The notes beneath the pieces are model-generated. The model worked only from the letters and a program-made list of their open reading frames with translations, ran no database searches and was not told the DNA's origin. 64,000 nt of DNA from Shinisaurus crocodilurus (lineage: Eukaryota > Chordata > Lepidosauria > Squamata > Shinisauridae): contig CM037876.1 in assembly GCA_021292165.1 (NCBI GenBank), positions 204,869,200-204,933,199 on the forward strand. Reading direction: 5' to 3'. Below, piece after piece: positions 53,567 to 64,000 of this stretch. How positions within the stretch are numbered: position 1 is the stretch's first letter; each line of letters starts with the position of its first letter. Both the position numbers and the translations under genes were made by a program.

Positions 53567-54607
53567 GGACAACAAGAATTGACATATGAGTAGTGAAAAT
53601 TAGTTATGGAGCACCTGGATAGCAATGGGGAAGGTTAAGCGAGACTGTGGTGGGTCAGAACAGCCAGGCTTTGCTGAAGGAGTAGGCCTGGTGGCCAGGC
53701 TGTTAAGGAACAGAGGGAAGTGGGCTGGTGAATACAGAGCAGAAGGTTGTTTGTAGCCCTTCATCATTCCAGTAGGCTGTACTGAGGGAGATGAGAGGGT
53801 GAAGTGGGCCCATTTCACCAGCCCTGCTGAGAGACTTAATTTTTTCCTCTTCCCATTCCTTTTTCCTTGTGTATTATATATTTTCAAATTGGAAGCCTGT
53901 GGGCAGGAACTGTCTTGTTTTGCTGGTTATATGTATGTGGCTCTAGGAGCCTTTTTGGCTGAGGAGTGGGATAAAAATACTTTAAAGAATAAGGGACAAT
54001 AGGACAGAACTGTTAGCAGGAGATCCTCTTTCTTAGATTCTCTCTTCCCCCGCCCCCCCTACATATAACCTTTTTTCAGGGAACCTGAATAGCACCCTGC
54101 AGATGGCATACCTGGTCTTGAATGATGCCTTTAGCTTTTGCTTCCCCTTCAGGGTTTTTTTTTTTTTTTAATAGAAGCAAAACCTTAGATAATTTAAAGC
54201 CAGCCATTGGACTTCACAGTTGGCCTTCTGCCTCCTTGTCCGCTATACAGTGGACCAGGGAGAGCCAGGGCAATCTGCAGTGCCAGCTGGCCTTGGAGAC
54301 GATGTCTGGCATTCTCCATTCCTGCCTCCCTCAGGAGTGGTCAAGTAGTCTTGGGCAAAGATCCCAGTGGCTCCTCACTTAGAAAAGCATACTGTGGAGT
54401 AGCCATGAATGAGCATCCTGTAGTCAGAATGGTACAGCAGAAATTCCGCATCAGGTACGAAATACATATATGTACAGCAACATCTCATGCGGGTTCAGCC
54501 AAAGACATTTTGCTTCCTGAGGTAAAGGACGAGATGGCTCCCCACATTACAGAAATGGATCAGATCAGCAGCTGAACCTTCAAGGCTGGCCACAGGAAAG
54601 CATCCTG

Positions 54608-54843
54608 TAGTAGTGGTGTAGTGGTAAGAGTGCTGCACTGGGACTCGGGAGATCCGGGTTCTAGTCCCCGCTCGGCCATGAAACTCACTGGGTGACTTTG
54701 GGCCAGTCACTGACTCTCAGCCTAACCTACCTCACAGGGTTGTTGTGAGGATAAAATGGAGAGGAGGAAGATTATGTAAGCCGCCTTGGGTTCCTTGCAG
54801 GAAAAAAGGTGGGGTATAAATATAATAAATAAAAAAAATAAAA
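54608..54843 (+). mobile_element. MIR-like tRNA-derived SINE (well preserved)
   Basis: The head GTAGTGGTGTAGTGGTAAGA, B-box-like GGTTCTAGTCC, CACTGGGTGACTTTGGGCCA and a GGGGTATAAATATAATAAAT tail closely match the copy at 11719. Confidence 0.9.
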
Positions 54844-55100
54844 TCCTCCACCACACCTGAAGGGAGCAGGCTAGCTTAAGGGGTGCAGGGCAGGCTGTAT
54901 GGCCCACAAAGGAAGGGGCCATGGCTCATATGCTTTGTCTGCAGAAAGTCCCTGGTATCTTCAGGTAGGGCTGGAAAAAAAATCCTGTCTGAAACCCTGG
55001 AGAGCCACTGCCAGTCACTGTCAACAATTCTGGGTTAGATGGACCAATGGTCTGACTCGGATTCTCTCTGATTGAGCCAGTGGGCGGGCAGGCAAGCGGG

Positions 55101-55106
<6 letters not shown>

Positions 55107-55132
<26 letters not shown>

Positions 55133-55134
55133 GA
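55107..55134 (+). repeat. (TC)n microsatellite
   Basis: A TC run of about 14 units. Confidence 0.96.
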
Positions 55135-55495
55135 AGAGCTGTGTCAGCCATAAAAAGCAGCCTGCATGGCTCTGCAGAGAGCCAGCCCAGCCCAAATGTC
55201 TGGCTCTGAGGGGTCCTTCTTCACAGTCAGGCTTTATGGGAGGGGGTGTCCCTGGAGATGGCCTTTTTGAAATGGCCAACGTGGCTCTTCTGTGGGGAGG
55301 GAGACATTGTGGGGGTGGCAATGGGGGGTGGGGTGGGCAGAGGTGGCAGAGGCGCGTGTGTGCTTTCCTGCCTCGGGCAGCAGGAGAGCTTGCGCTGCTC
55401 CTGCCCAGCATGTGTTGACTGAGCCAGCTACCTCACTCTTACCTACCTGTAGGGCTGGTCCTGAATGTGAGACCTTGTCATAACATATTAGGTAT

Positions 55496-55735
55496 GAATA
55501 TGAACTGTGCACTGGAAAGTACTTGGTTCAAATCTCACAGCTTCCACAAGCCTACTTGGTGGCCTTGGGCAAATCATTCTCTCTCAGTCCCAGCCCCCAT
55601 CTGCACTATGGTGAGAACACTGATGACCTACCGGATAGGTTGTTGTAAGGGTTGCTGAGGTACTGTATGTGTAGTGGTTTGAACACTCAAGAGCACTGTG
55701 TAAATACTAAATGTTTAATACAATTATTTACTAAA
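55496..55735 (+). mobile_element. Old MIR-type SINE remnant
   Basis: GGTTCAAATCTCACAGCTTC, then CTTGGTGGCCTTGGGCAAAT, TAGGTTGTTGTAAGGGTTGC and GAGCACTGTGTAAATACTAA follow the order of mammal-like MIR with strong divergence. Confidence 0.6.
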
Positions 55736-56244
55736 TACACACTTGTATTTAGTACACAGAACACAGAAATTCAAACTTTGGAAACAGAGAGAATCAACAC
55801 AAGCCTTTTAGAGAAATCCTGAGACTCTCTCATATGGATTTAGTAATTTATTGATTCGACAACATAACCTTCTAAAACAGAATGGATAACAGAATAAAAA
55901 GCCCTAGCAATCAGATGCTGATATAACTAAATCTGAACCAAAACAAGATTCCAGCTTCCCCCCTCTTCAGAGCCCCCTTTCCATCGAAATAGGATACACA
56001 GGCACAGCCAGGAGATATTCATCATTTTTATGAACTGCCTGTTGCCTGCTGACCCTGGGCACTCCAAATACTTTACAAATCCCAGTGTCACTCTTTTTCC
56101 AGATTTAGAAAGCAAAATGTAGAAAGTATTCCCCCTGAAGCATGGCAAGTTTGGTGTAACTGGCTCTCTAGCCCTTTGAGGAAGCAAAAGGCTGTGGTAC
56201 TTTACTGCAGGCAGACTTGGGGTGATTCAGCCTAGCTAGTCTAA

Positions 56245-56290
<46 letters not shown>
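56245..56290 (+). repeat. (AC)23 microsatellite
   Basis: A pure AC run of about 46 bases. Confidence 0.97.
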
Positions 56291-56292
<2 letters not shown>

Positions 56293-56439
56293 CATCCCCA
56301 GCCACCCCTCCATTTAGGCAATAGCAGCCCATTGTGGGTGGTAAGGAACAACTCGGCGGCCCGTTGTGCTGCTTCTGGTGGCTCAGGAGGCCAGCAGCTG
56401 TACCTAGAAGGTCGGGTCCTGGATGCAGAAGTGGGTGCA

Positions 56440-57010
56440 TGTCTCCAAGGAGCGAAATGATTATTTGACAGAAGTGCCTGGAATGAAGCAACATCTTTTC
56501 TGGAGTGACGCACAAAGCTGTTTCTCACATTTGGCACAGGCACGGCTGCAGCTGCTGGCCTTCCTGTCAAATAGCATAGCTGCAGAATGGATCCTTTCCC
56601 CTTTGGCTTGACACAGATCCTCGATAGAAAGAAAGTGAACCAGGGAGAACATGAAGGGATTTTTGGTGTCTTGCTTCATCTACATGGGCTGGATGACTCT
56701 GTGTCTGCACATCTTTCAGGCCAACGAAGGGCACTGCGATTATTCAGTCGGCTGATGTTAGTTTTGATCAAGTAATCCTTGCATTAAGCTGATGTAGGGC
56801 AATGAGCTCCTTTGTATGGCATCACCTCAAGCATCAGAAGTCTGCCCATGGTCCTAAATCTAGCTTATGGCTTTATTTGGAAAAAAGATAAAATTGCCAC
56901 TGTTTTCCAAGGACATTATCTCATGAGGCTGTCAAGCAAATGGACCTGGATTACTCTGCATTTGCATGCTGGGCTGGGCTTCCATTTCCACGTCTGCAGC
57001 AGGTACTAGT
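56440..57010. other. Non-repetitive block, candidate conserved element
   Basis: This 570-bp region has no repeat signature. It includes E-box-like CAGCTGCTGG and MEF2/SRF-like AT-rich words (GGCTTTATTTGGAAAAAAGA, CCAAGGACATTATCTCATGA). It lies downstream of MRPL23, where muscle and endoderm enhancers sit in mammals. A regulatory role is speculative. Confidence 0.3.
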
Positions 57011-57524
57011 TACAACAACTTTCCAGTAGGACATCCAGATGTGGTTCGTTCGTGGTAAGCCACACATGGCAGGTGGTTCAGCTGCCAGGTTCTCGGCTAG
57101 TTCTTGGTTTCTGACCTCATTCTTTCCTCCGGATTCCCAATGGCTATGTAGGATTTGGAGATTTTCTTTTCTTGATTGCAGCCGTTTGTCCCACTAGATT
57201 CCTAAGAAAGCTAGCCATGGAAAGTCGTGGAGATCCATTTTTTGTGAGCTGCCCGGAGAAGTTTGTTATGCAGCAGGCAGCAGCTATATAAATACAGTTA
57301 CCAAAGAAGGAAACATGAAAGGCAGTGTATCCAAAGTCAGTTCAGGTCCAATCATTTTCAATGGTTTGGGGGCAGAATAGTAGGGGCTGCCCCACACCCC
57401 TACAATATTCAACCTCATGCATTTCTGTGAGACCCTGGGAGAGGTGTGGCCAAGGACAGTATTGGCTGTTCTGGGGAGGATTAACCATTTTTATGTGCCT
57501 CATTTGCCCTCTCACAGTATCCTG

Positions 57525-57660
57525 GCCTTCCGCAAACTGGTGCCTTCCAAATGTATTGGACCAACTCCCATTAGCCCTAGCCAGCTTGGCCAATGGTCAG
57601 GAATCCTGGGAATTGTAGTCCAAAACATCTGGGGGCACCAGATCAGGGAAGGCTGCAGTA
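57525..57660. mobile_element. Palindromic MITE-like element
   Basis: CGCAAACTGGTGCCTTCCAA, then CCATTAGCCCTAGCCAGCTT and GGGAATTGTAGTCCAAAACA form two arms of the common palindrome. Confidence 0.75.
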
Positions 57661-58502
57661 CCTGGAGGATTCTGGTGTGCTCAGGGCTACAGTTGTTCTA
57701 CTGTTGCATTTATGTACGAAGAAGAAAATAAATTATTTCCAAAAAAATGTTTGCATTCCATGTGATGCATTTGGGAGAAGACAAGGCCAGACAACAGAAT
57801 TGGTCTCCTGAGATCACCCAGAAAGTTAGTGACAGAATTTGGATCTGAACTCTACTTTTAAAAACCAATTGTTTTACTGTAATTTTAGTTTTTTGTAAGT
57901 TGCCCCAAGAACCTGTTAAAGGATGGGGTGTCAGCCAGTCAGTCAGTCAAGCAAACCCAGGTCTTTTGACTCTCAGGTGAAGTAACCAGTCTAAAAGATG
58001 CGGTAAAGCGACACACATCAAGGCTACAAGTTCAGCACTTGTATCCCATTTATTTTGATGGGACTTCAGTGTGCCTAACAGAGCACTGGATTGCAGTCCA
58101 CAGGTTTGTTGAGTGATATAATTTAAGCTGGCTTTAACAATATGTACACCAATTGACTTTCTGCTTCTTTGTGCTGTGAAGCAGATGACATGACTAGGTA
58201 AACATCAGCCTGGCTACATCAGCCTGCTTTCATACATTCATTTTGTTCAGAACATCTAAGCCTGAGGAAGAGTTCTGTGACTCAAAAGCTTACAATATTT
58301 TTTAAGACACTGGGTCATACAAATGCAAGTATTGCCCCTTTGAGGTCCTATGATTTCTCCATCATGCTCTATGTTTGGGCTACACAATGTGCATGCATAG
58401 TACAGGAGCCCCTTGGCATGTCCTAACAGCTGCAGAAGCTTGGTAAGCATGGCGAGCAACTCTATAAACATCCTGTTTATCCCAGAAAAAGGAACAGTTG
58501 AC

Positions 58503-58505
<3 letters not shown>

Positions 58506-58548
<43 letters not shown>

Positions 58549-58578
58549 TACACACACACACACACATATATATATACA
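58506..58578 (+). repeat. (TA)n(CA)n(TA)n microsatellite
   Basis: TA runs flank a CA run; all simple alternating purine-pyrimidine steps. Confidence 0.96.
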
Positions 58579-59649
58579 CAAAGTTTACTACTTGGAACAC
58601 ACCCTCTTGTTCTAGATAGCAAACTAAAGGGAATAAGCACTTCTGTTAGACACATGGATTTCCACACTCTTCTCTGCTCATGTGGGATGTCATGTATGTG
58701 CATGGTACCATGTGGTATGGGAGGGGTGTGGCACTGAAAGCATATTCATTCAGGATGCCAAAGAAAGAAAGAGAGAAAAGGGAATGGCCCCAGGCATAGT
58801 TTGTTTCACCACAAAAGAACACAGATTGTAAATGAGTTGGCAGGATTCTTTTATTCTCCCCCCCCCCACACACACACACACACTCCACTTGTTTGCTGTT
58901 CGTTTACTGGGGAAGTTGTTTACTTTGCTAGCAAGAAGGCCAGATGCAAGAAAAGCTGTTTTGCATGCAAAGTTTTTATGAAAGGGTTGGGGAAAGGAGG
59001 AGGGAAAACTAGGAGCATTCCAAGTCCTTTCTAACAGATTTAAGGATCCAGAAGCCCGTCGTTTTGCTTGTTAAAAATACAGATCGGGATCAAGCTGTAA
59101 CTTCTCATATCCCAGGAAAAACTCAACAAAATTGAAATGGCTGTTAAGTGTCAACACACTACCTTGTGTTGAGCCTATACAATACAGTTTCCCCTTTTCT
59201 TGGTTGGTAGATAGGCCGAGAACATAATGGCATTATGACATCTAGGCACATGCACCTTGATCCAGAGGATACGCACAGTGCATGTACAGATGCTTTGCCC
59301 ATGGAGGTCCCCCATTTGGAGGGACCCAATCGGTGAGTACAAAAAATTCAGATTGACAACATCCAATAAAACAAATAGGGAAGCTGTTCCTTGAAGAAAA
59401 ACTCTGTGTCATTGCTTAGAATGCCAATAAAATAGCAGTAAAAATAACCTAGGAGACTAATGTGAACTACATAAATAGTGTCTTTTTGAGATGGGGGAGA
59501 GAAAGGCAGTGCGGTGTGACATTCATTCTAGAGCAGAAACTAATTTTCACCCACAATTATCTTACTCCCCCCCCCCCCCCCCGCAAATTTTGTTGGAGAG
59601 TATTCTCCAAATACTTCTTTGAATGTTTGGTCCTTATTTGGTGTTTCAC

Positions 59650-60010
59650 ATCACATTTGCCACCCAAACATTTTGCAGTAGCAGTCAAAATTGGACAGTA
59701 TCCGACAGCTGGCATTCAGAAGCAGTCAGTATTTGACAGTGTCAGCCTTTTGACAATATTGCAACTGACACACATCCAGTATCCAGTAACCGATAGTGTT
59801 CAACATGTAGCAGTCAGCTAATAACTGTTGACATGTGACATGAAGTAGCATCCAGTATCTAGCATATAGCAATCAACATTTTGACAAGATCAGCCAACAT
59901 TTGGCTGCAGATATGCAATATTAACTAATGTTTGGCAGTATCTAAAACAAAGTGGTAAATATGTGGCAATATTTGACAGGTGACATGAGTAGATGTCAAC
60001 ACTTGCAACA
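59650..60010. repeat. Degenerate short-motif array (CAGTATTTGACA-like)
   Basis: Words such as GCAGTCA, CAGTATCCAGTA, ATTTGACAGTGTC and GCAATATTTGACAGGTGACA return every 12-25 bases in variable spacing over about 360 bases. The pattern is too irregular for a clear tandem unit but far from random. It looks like an old decayed minisatellite. Confidence 0.6.
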
Positions 60011-60084
60011 GAATTTAGCAAATTTCATTTATTCATTTAGCAAATCAAAATGGGAAAATGTTAAATTCTGATGTCAAATCAGAA

Positions 60085-60150
60085 TTGTGAACTATCCAGA
60101 GAGCTTTGGCTGTTGGGTGGTATAGAAATGTAATGAATGAATTAACAAAT
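60085..60150 (-). mobile_element. LINE 3'-end fragment (L2/CR1-type tail)
   Basis: 'aactatccagagagctttggctgttgggtggtatagaaat' is the inverse of the unit at 8255. Confidence 0.5.
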
Positions 60151-60497
60151 GAAATAATGATTTCAGCAGTTGGATGTGAAATTTGTGGTGAATTTTGACA
60201 TCAAAAGCCATGTTTTGTCATTTGAAATTGTAACACTTCACTTCAGCTCTATTTCTTTCTGCAAGAGATTCCAGATAAGTGTCAGCACATGACTTCTATC
60301 ACAGCTAAATATATCAATATCAAACAGGCTCAGAGGGTGCCCTGCAGTGTGTTGATTGGGGGCCAATTTTGATTGGATCAAGTACGCTGAGGCTGCAACC
60401 CTATATACCAGGGGTGCAGAACCTCAGCCACCCCCACTCCCTAGGTATTCACACACCTAAGGCATTCTCTCACATGCACATAAACCTCAAGGCATTC

Positions 60498-60511
60498 TCA
60501 TTCTCATTCTC

Positions 60512-60557
<46 letters not shown>
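60498..60557 (+). repeat. Compound (CATTCT)n(TC)n(AC)n microsatellite
   Basis: Three simple repeats follow each other without a gap. Confidence 0.95.
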
Positions 60558-61244
60558 CAACCTGAGCAGGCTTCTCTTGTCCCTGGGAGGCCCACAGAAA
60601 TGGCTTTTCTTTTCCCTCGCCTCCTCTGCACAGAGGGAAAGGTGAGGGATGACTCCCCTGCCAGCTAGCCCATCCACAAGGTCTCTGATAGGCTGGCTTG
60701 GCTCAGAAAACTAGCCAATGAGCCAGCCAGCCAGCTCATTCAGCTCTGTTGAGCCTGGGCAACCTCACAGCATCCAGAACAACCTCCTCCTTTGCAAAAC
60801 AAGGTATCTACACTGATTGGTTGATCAGGCAAAGTGCCTGAACTGAGAAACTTTTAAAAAATAAATAAAAATCCTCTCAGTGGGTGTGGGAGGGAGCACA
60901 CCCTCCAGGAAGCCTTTCCCCATAGGGGAAAGGCTTTGCGCATGTGCAATGCGCATAATGAAGCTGCTGTTGCCAGACCAGGAGTTCCTTCCTGGCGTGG
61001 AGCTGCAGCGCAGCAGCTGCCTCAGCTCCCGTAGCAGCCGTACCAGCAGCAGCACACACACAAATGTTGTTGTTGTTTTAACTAATGTTTCATTTTGGGG
61101 GGGGGGGGGTTGGGGTGGCAGGGGTAAGGCACCAAATCCCTGGACCTCTGATTGGCACCGCCATTGTCTAAACTAAAGTGTTGACTTTTGCTTTTGCACC
61201 AGTCCCAAACCGGGAGCTTCAAAGGTAGAAGTAGCACCCGAGCC

Positions 61245-61249
61245 TCTTA

Positions 61250-61280
<31 letters not shown>

Positions 61281-61420
61281 ATTATATTTATGAATCGCCC
61301 ATCTGGCCAGACATCCAGCCACTCTGAGCGATGTACAATGCAATAAAATATAGGGACACACACACACACAGAGAGTATAAAACACAATTAAAAATCCTAA
61401 CCCACCCCATATTCCCGCCT
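61245..61420 (-). mobile_element. LINE 3'-end fragment with (AAAT)n tail
   Basis: An AAATAAAT run (61248-61282) followed by TATATTTATGAATCGCCCAT, CCAGACATCCAGCCACTCTG and AGCGATGTACAATGCAATAA resembles another LINE/SINE end; family uncertain. Confidence 0.5.
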
Positions 61421-61440
61421 GAAAAGCCACGTTTCTATAG

Positions 61441-61788
61441 CAGGGGTGGGGAGAAAGTCAGTCAGGATCTACTGGCAGATCTCTGGGCGATTTAAAGCAG
61501 ATCAGCAAGGATTTCTGACTTCCAACTGTTTAACAATGGCGACAGCAAAATGACTCCCCTCAGATTATTCTGCCAAAATGGGGGGGGGGACGCCTAGGGG
61601 AGGGGGAAACCAGGGATGGATGTGTGTGTGGAAGGACTGTGAGCTCAGTTCAGTTCAGGGTACTGAAAACAAATTCCTGACTCAGAATTCTTTCAGTTTT
61701 ACACTAGGCTCCATTTGGTACACCTCAGCGTTCTGGTAAAAAGAAAAACAAAAGTACACCCCGTAAGCCTGAAGTCTGCCCACCCCTG
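61441..61788. mobile_element. Non-autonomous hAT-like element
   Basis: The ends CAGGGGTGGGGAGA and the inverse CAGGGGTGGGCAGA match in 13 of 14 bases. Flanks TTCTATAG (61433-61440) and TCTTATAG (61789-61796) agree at 6 of 8 positions. It is 348 bp and non-coding. Confidence 0.75.
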
Positions 61789-62553
61789 TCTTATAGTAAC
61801 CTAGCAGTTTATTGTACATGACCCTGAGAGCTATTAGCTACAGAAATGAATTAATGAATATATAAATAAATAAATGTTACCCTTGAATATTCCATTGAGT
61901 AGTAATGGTTTTTACTTGCTAGTCCCTTCACAGAGTGTTCCTTGTCCATGAATGATGGAGCTGGTAGGACCTTTGGCTTTATTTTGGACCTGAGGTGAAG
62001 ATACCACACAAGGTACCAAACTCCCTCCAGATGCTTATTGGCTGCCATGAACTACCTGAGCCAGAGGTTATCATTGCTTATGTTAATTAATCCTGATTCT
62101 AGTAAAAGACAAGTACTCCCATATGCCTAGTCATTTATTTTCTATTTAGACATTTCCTTTGCTTTTTTTGGCTTATGAAGGGAAAATATGATGAATTCCT
62201 TGCTAAGAGCAGGCTCCAGGAACTCGGCAGTCAAACATGGTGGGTGTTATTTTGGAACACACAGTTCCAGTGAATGTATCTCTTGCCCCACCATGACTTT
62301 CTCTTGTTACCTCAAACATATTTGCCAAATATTATGTATCAAAACCCTACTTTCCCATTATGTTAGCACTCAGGGATCTGATGATGAAGTCTGAGTCAGT
62401 GATTGCCTGTACTGCCCTAATGTCATAGAGAGGTACAGAGGTTGAAGGGTCTTTCCCTGCGCTTGTCTGAATGACAATCCAGTCTGAATGACAAACCTGC
62501 CAAACAGAGAAGGGCTGGTTGGCAGAAGGGCCCAAGGAAGGAAGGAAGGATCA

Positions 62554-62691
62554 GGGATGGGGACTCGGACTCGAGGACTCGACTCGTGAGTCGGACTGAG
62601 TCCCCCCTCTGACTCGACTTGGACTCGAGTCCCAATATTTTTAATGGGACTTGAGACTCGACTCGAGACCAAGGACTCTTCAACATCCCTG
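62554..62691. mobile_element. GACTCG-rich inverted-repeat element
   Basis: It is bounded by CAGGGATG and its inverse CATCCCTG and packed with GACTC/GAGTC pentamers on both strands (GGACTCGGACTCGAGGACTC near the start). Outer and inner arms can pair. A hAT-like MITE is the likely class; no good target duplication was found. Confidence 0.6.
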
Positions 62692-62790
62692 GGCTGTGCC
62701 AGAAGGAGTGGAGAGGAGCGTGATTGCTGGTGAAGAGCGCATGGAAGCGAGGTGTGCCGCTGCTCGGCCACTATGGACGGCTACCAGGAG

Positions 62791-62860
62791 CAGTGGCGTA
62801 GCGTGGGTTGTCAGCACCCGGGGCAAGGCAAGTAATTTGCGCCCCCTAACCCGTGGATTT
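62791..62860. mobile_element. Left end of a hAT-like element
   Basis: CAGTGGCGTAGCGTGGGTTG, then GCACCCGGGGCAAGG, resembles the common CAGTGGCGTAGC terminus. The matching right end is not in the window, so the element may be truncated or run past the right edge. Confidence 0.5.
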
Positions 62861-63479
62861 TAGCACTCGAGTCTCTTCCACTAGATTAGTTAAAGAAACC
62901 CTTACCCCCTAAGCACCTGGTTATTTCCCTCCCAGAGGCAGGTTCGGTGTGCGTTTATGGGTTTCTTTTTATTTGTTTTCCTTTTAGGAAATCAATAGGC
63001 GGATTTATACGTGGGGGGAAAAATAACTCCTCCAGGAATGAAGCCAAGCCAATTTTTTTTAAAAAAAAAATGTAATGGAAGGCAGCACGCATACAGGTCT
63101 CTTCTGTAGCTCTTCAAAGAACAGAGGGAGTTTTTAAAAAGGGGGGGAGCCAAATCCGAAAAGACTACCCCACCAAAATCAAAACTGTGTACCACTCAGA
63201 ATAAGAAAATAAACCCAGTGCCACTCCAAATCCCTATGCCAGGCACAAAAATACCCGCCTGAACAGCCACCCCAGGAAAGCTTTAAAAAGATAGACAGGG
63301 GAGGGGGGGGGTGCCAGCTAACCATCACACCCCACAAAAAAAACAAACCCAACAACACCCCAATTTGTCCTGCAGCTCCTAAATGGCTGCCAACCCTAGG
63401 CTGCCCTGAGCTGATCCCTTTAGAAAAGCAACCACCAAATCTGCCCCCAAAAGCCTCATCCAGAACACTCCACACATAG

Positions 63480-64000
63480 CCCTCCCCAAAGGATGCCCCT
63501 GATCTATCATTGCCCCCCTCCCCAAAAAGGGCTCATCCCACCCGTCAGGTGTGCCCCCCTCCCTCCCCCCTCAAACGATCAGCCCTTAAGTTACCTGCCC
63601 CCTGAATTGCCCCCTCCCACCAGGAAAAAAAGGCAGTTTCCCAGGAGGAGGGGGAGGAGGGTGCCCCCCCGAGCTCCCCCTTTTCTGCCACCCCACCCCC
63701 ACCTAGCCCTTGCACTCTGCCTCCCTTCCCCCACCCCTACATGCCGCCCCCTCCCGCTCGGCTGACCCTCCCCACCGGCTCCCTCAGGGATTATCTCATC
63801 CCTCTCGCCCCCGCCCCCCTCCTCCTCCTCCTCTTCCTCGCCTCCTTCCCCGCGTCAGCTCTGAGGGGGGAGCCCAAGGCTGGGGAGGGAAGAGGGGGGG
63901 TGAGGAGGAGGAGGAGGAAGGTGAGGAAGAAGAAGGAGAAGAAAAAGAGGGGGGGCTGCAGCGCCCGGTCTCCGTGCTGCGCCACAGCAGCCGCAGCAGC
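63480..64000. other. GC-rich, C/G-strand-biased right edge
   Basis: A C-rich tract (63480-63850) is followed by a purine-rich GAGGAGGAGGAAG tract (63890-63955) and a CpG-containing GCGCCCGGTCTCCGTGCTGC end. It could be the start of a CpG-island promoter or part of a GC-rich transposon. No coding frame is supported. Confidence 0.4.

Larger units (their letters stand above)
50000..64000. other. Region downstream of MRPL23 without a recognised gene
   Basis: Fourteen kilobases of repeats and unclassified sequence on the side where mammals have H19. No H19-like transcript, no IGF2 exon and no long coding frame is recognisable. The open frames in this stretch lack family signatures and overlap repeats. 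Stretches 50000-51150, 53600-54600 and 57850-58500 show nothing that I can name. Confidence 0.65.

Noticed and set aside
54207..54575. 122-codon plus-strand frame downstream of MRPL23
   Set aside because: It lacks homology signals and its end lies just before a SINE; probably chance.
56168..56515. Coding frame through the AC microsatellite
   Set aside because: The peptide is dominated by a CVCVCV repeat from the dinucleotide run.

Overview
This is a vertebrate nuclear window, most likely from a squamate reptile. Two protein genes sit in tandem on the + strand: the 3' part of TNNT3 (fast skeletal troponin T; coding exons between 2912 and 19978) and a complete five-exon MRPL23 (mitochondrial ribosomal protein uL23m; 26806-49168). 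Mammals have the same order and orientation at the LSP1-TNNT3-MRPL23-H19-IGF2 locus. The squamate call rests on the repeats: CR1 LINEs of several ages, MIR-like tRNA SINEs ending in a T(A)AATAAAT tail, many short palindromic hAT-like elements, and an intact Gypsy gag. I did not identify the species.

Layout. 1-2767 is the 5' end of an antisense Ty3/Gypsy LTR retrotransposon, with an open gag-protease frame running off the left edge and a complete LTR. 2912-20290 holds the last nine coding exons of TNNT3. These include two alternative 41-nt exons (13347-13387 and 16739-16779) matching the mutually exclusive alpha/beta exons of other vertebrates. 20291-26727 is a repeat-rich intergenic stretch. 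26728-49168 is MRPL23; its large third and fourth introns hold a 921-bp hAT element with perfect 8-bp target duplications, a near-full-length CR1 LINE with both ORFs open, a 5S rRNA-like segment abutting that CR1, and a solo LTR with 5-bp target duplications. 49811-64000 has no gene I can recognise. It corresponds to the side where mammals carry the H19/IGF2 enhancer domain, and contains repeats plus a few non-repetitive blocks that could be conserved regulatory DNA. The last 500 bp is strongly GC/purine-biased.

How the genes relate. TNNT3 encodes the tropomyosin-anchoring subunit of the fast-muscle troponin complex. MRPL23 encodes a protein near the mitoribosome exit tunnel. They are neighbours by conserved synteny, not by pathway. 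Nothing here is bacterial: there are no operons, CRISPR arrays or ribosome-binding sites. No functional tRNA or rRNA gene was found, only the 5S-derived fragment.

The more notable observations are the alpha/beta exon pair with a 39-bp near-perfect hairpin in the intron between them, the SCAN-like Gypsy gag, the intact CR1 with a 5S promoter-like segment at its head, and a perfect 25-bp palindrome about 0.55 kb upstream of MRPL23. All calls are by eye; repeat family names and boundaries are approximate unless a target duplication is stated.
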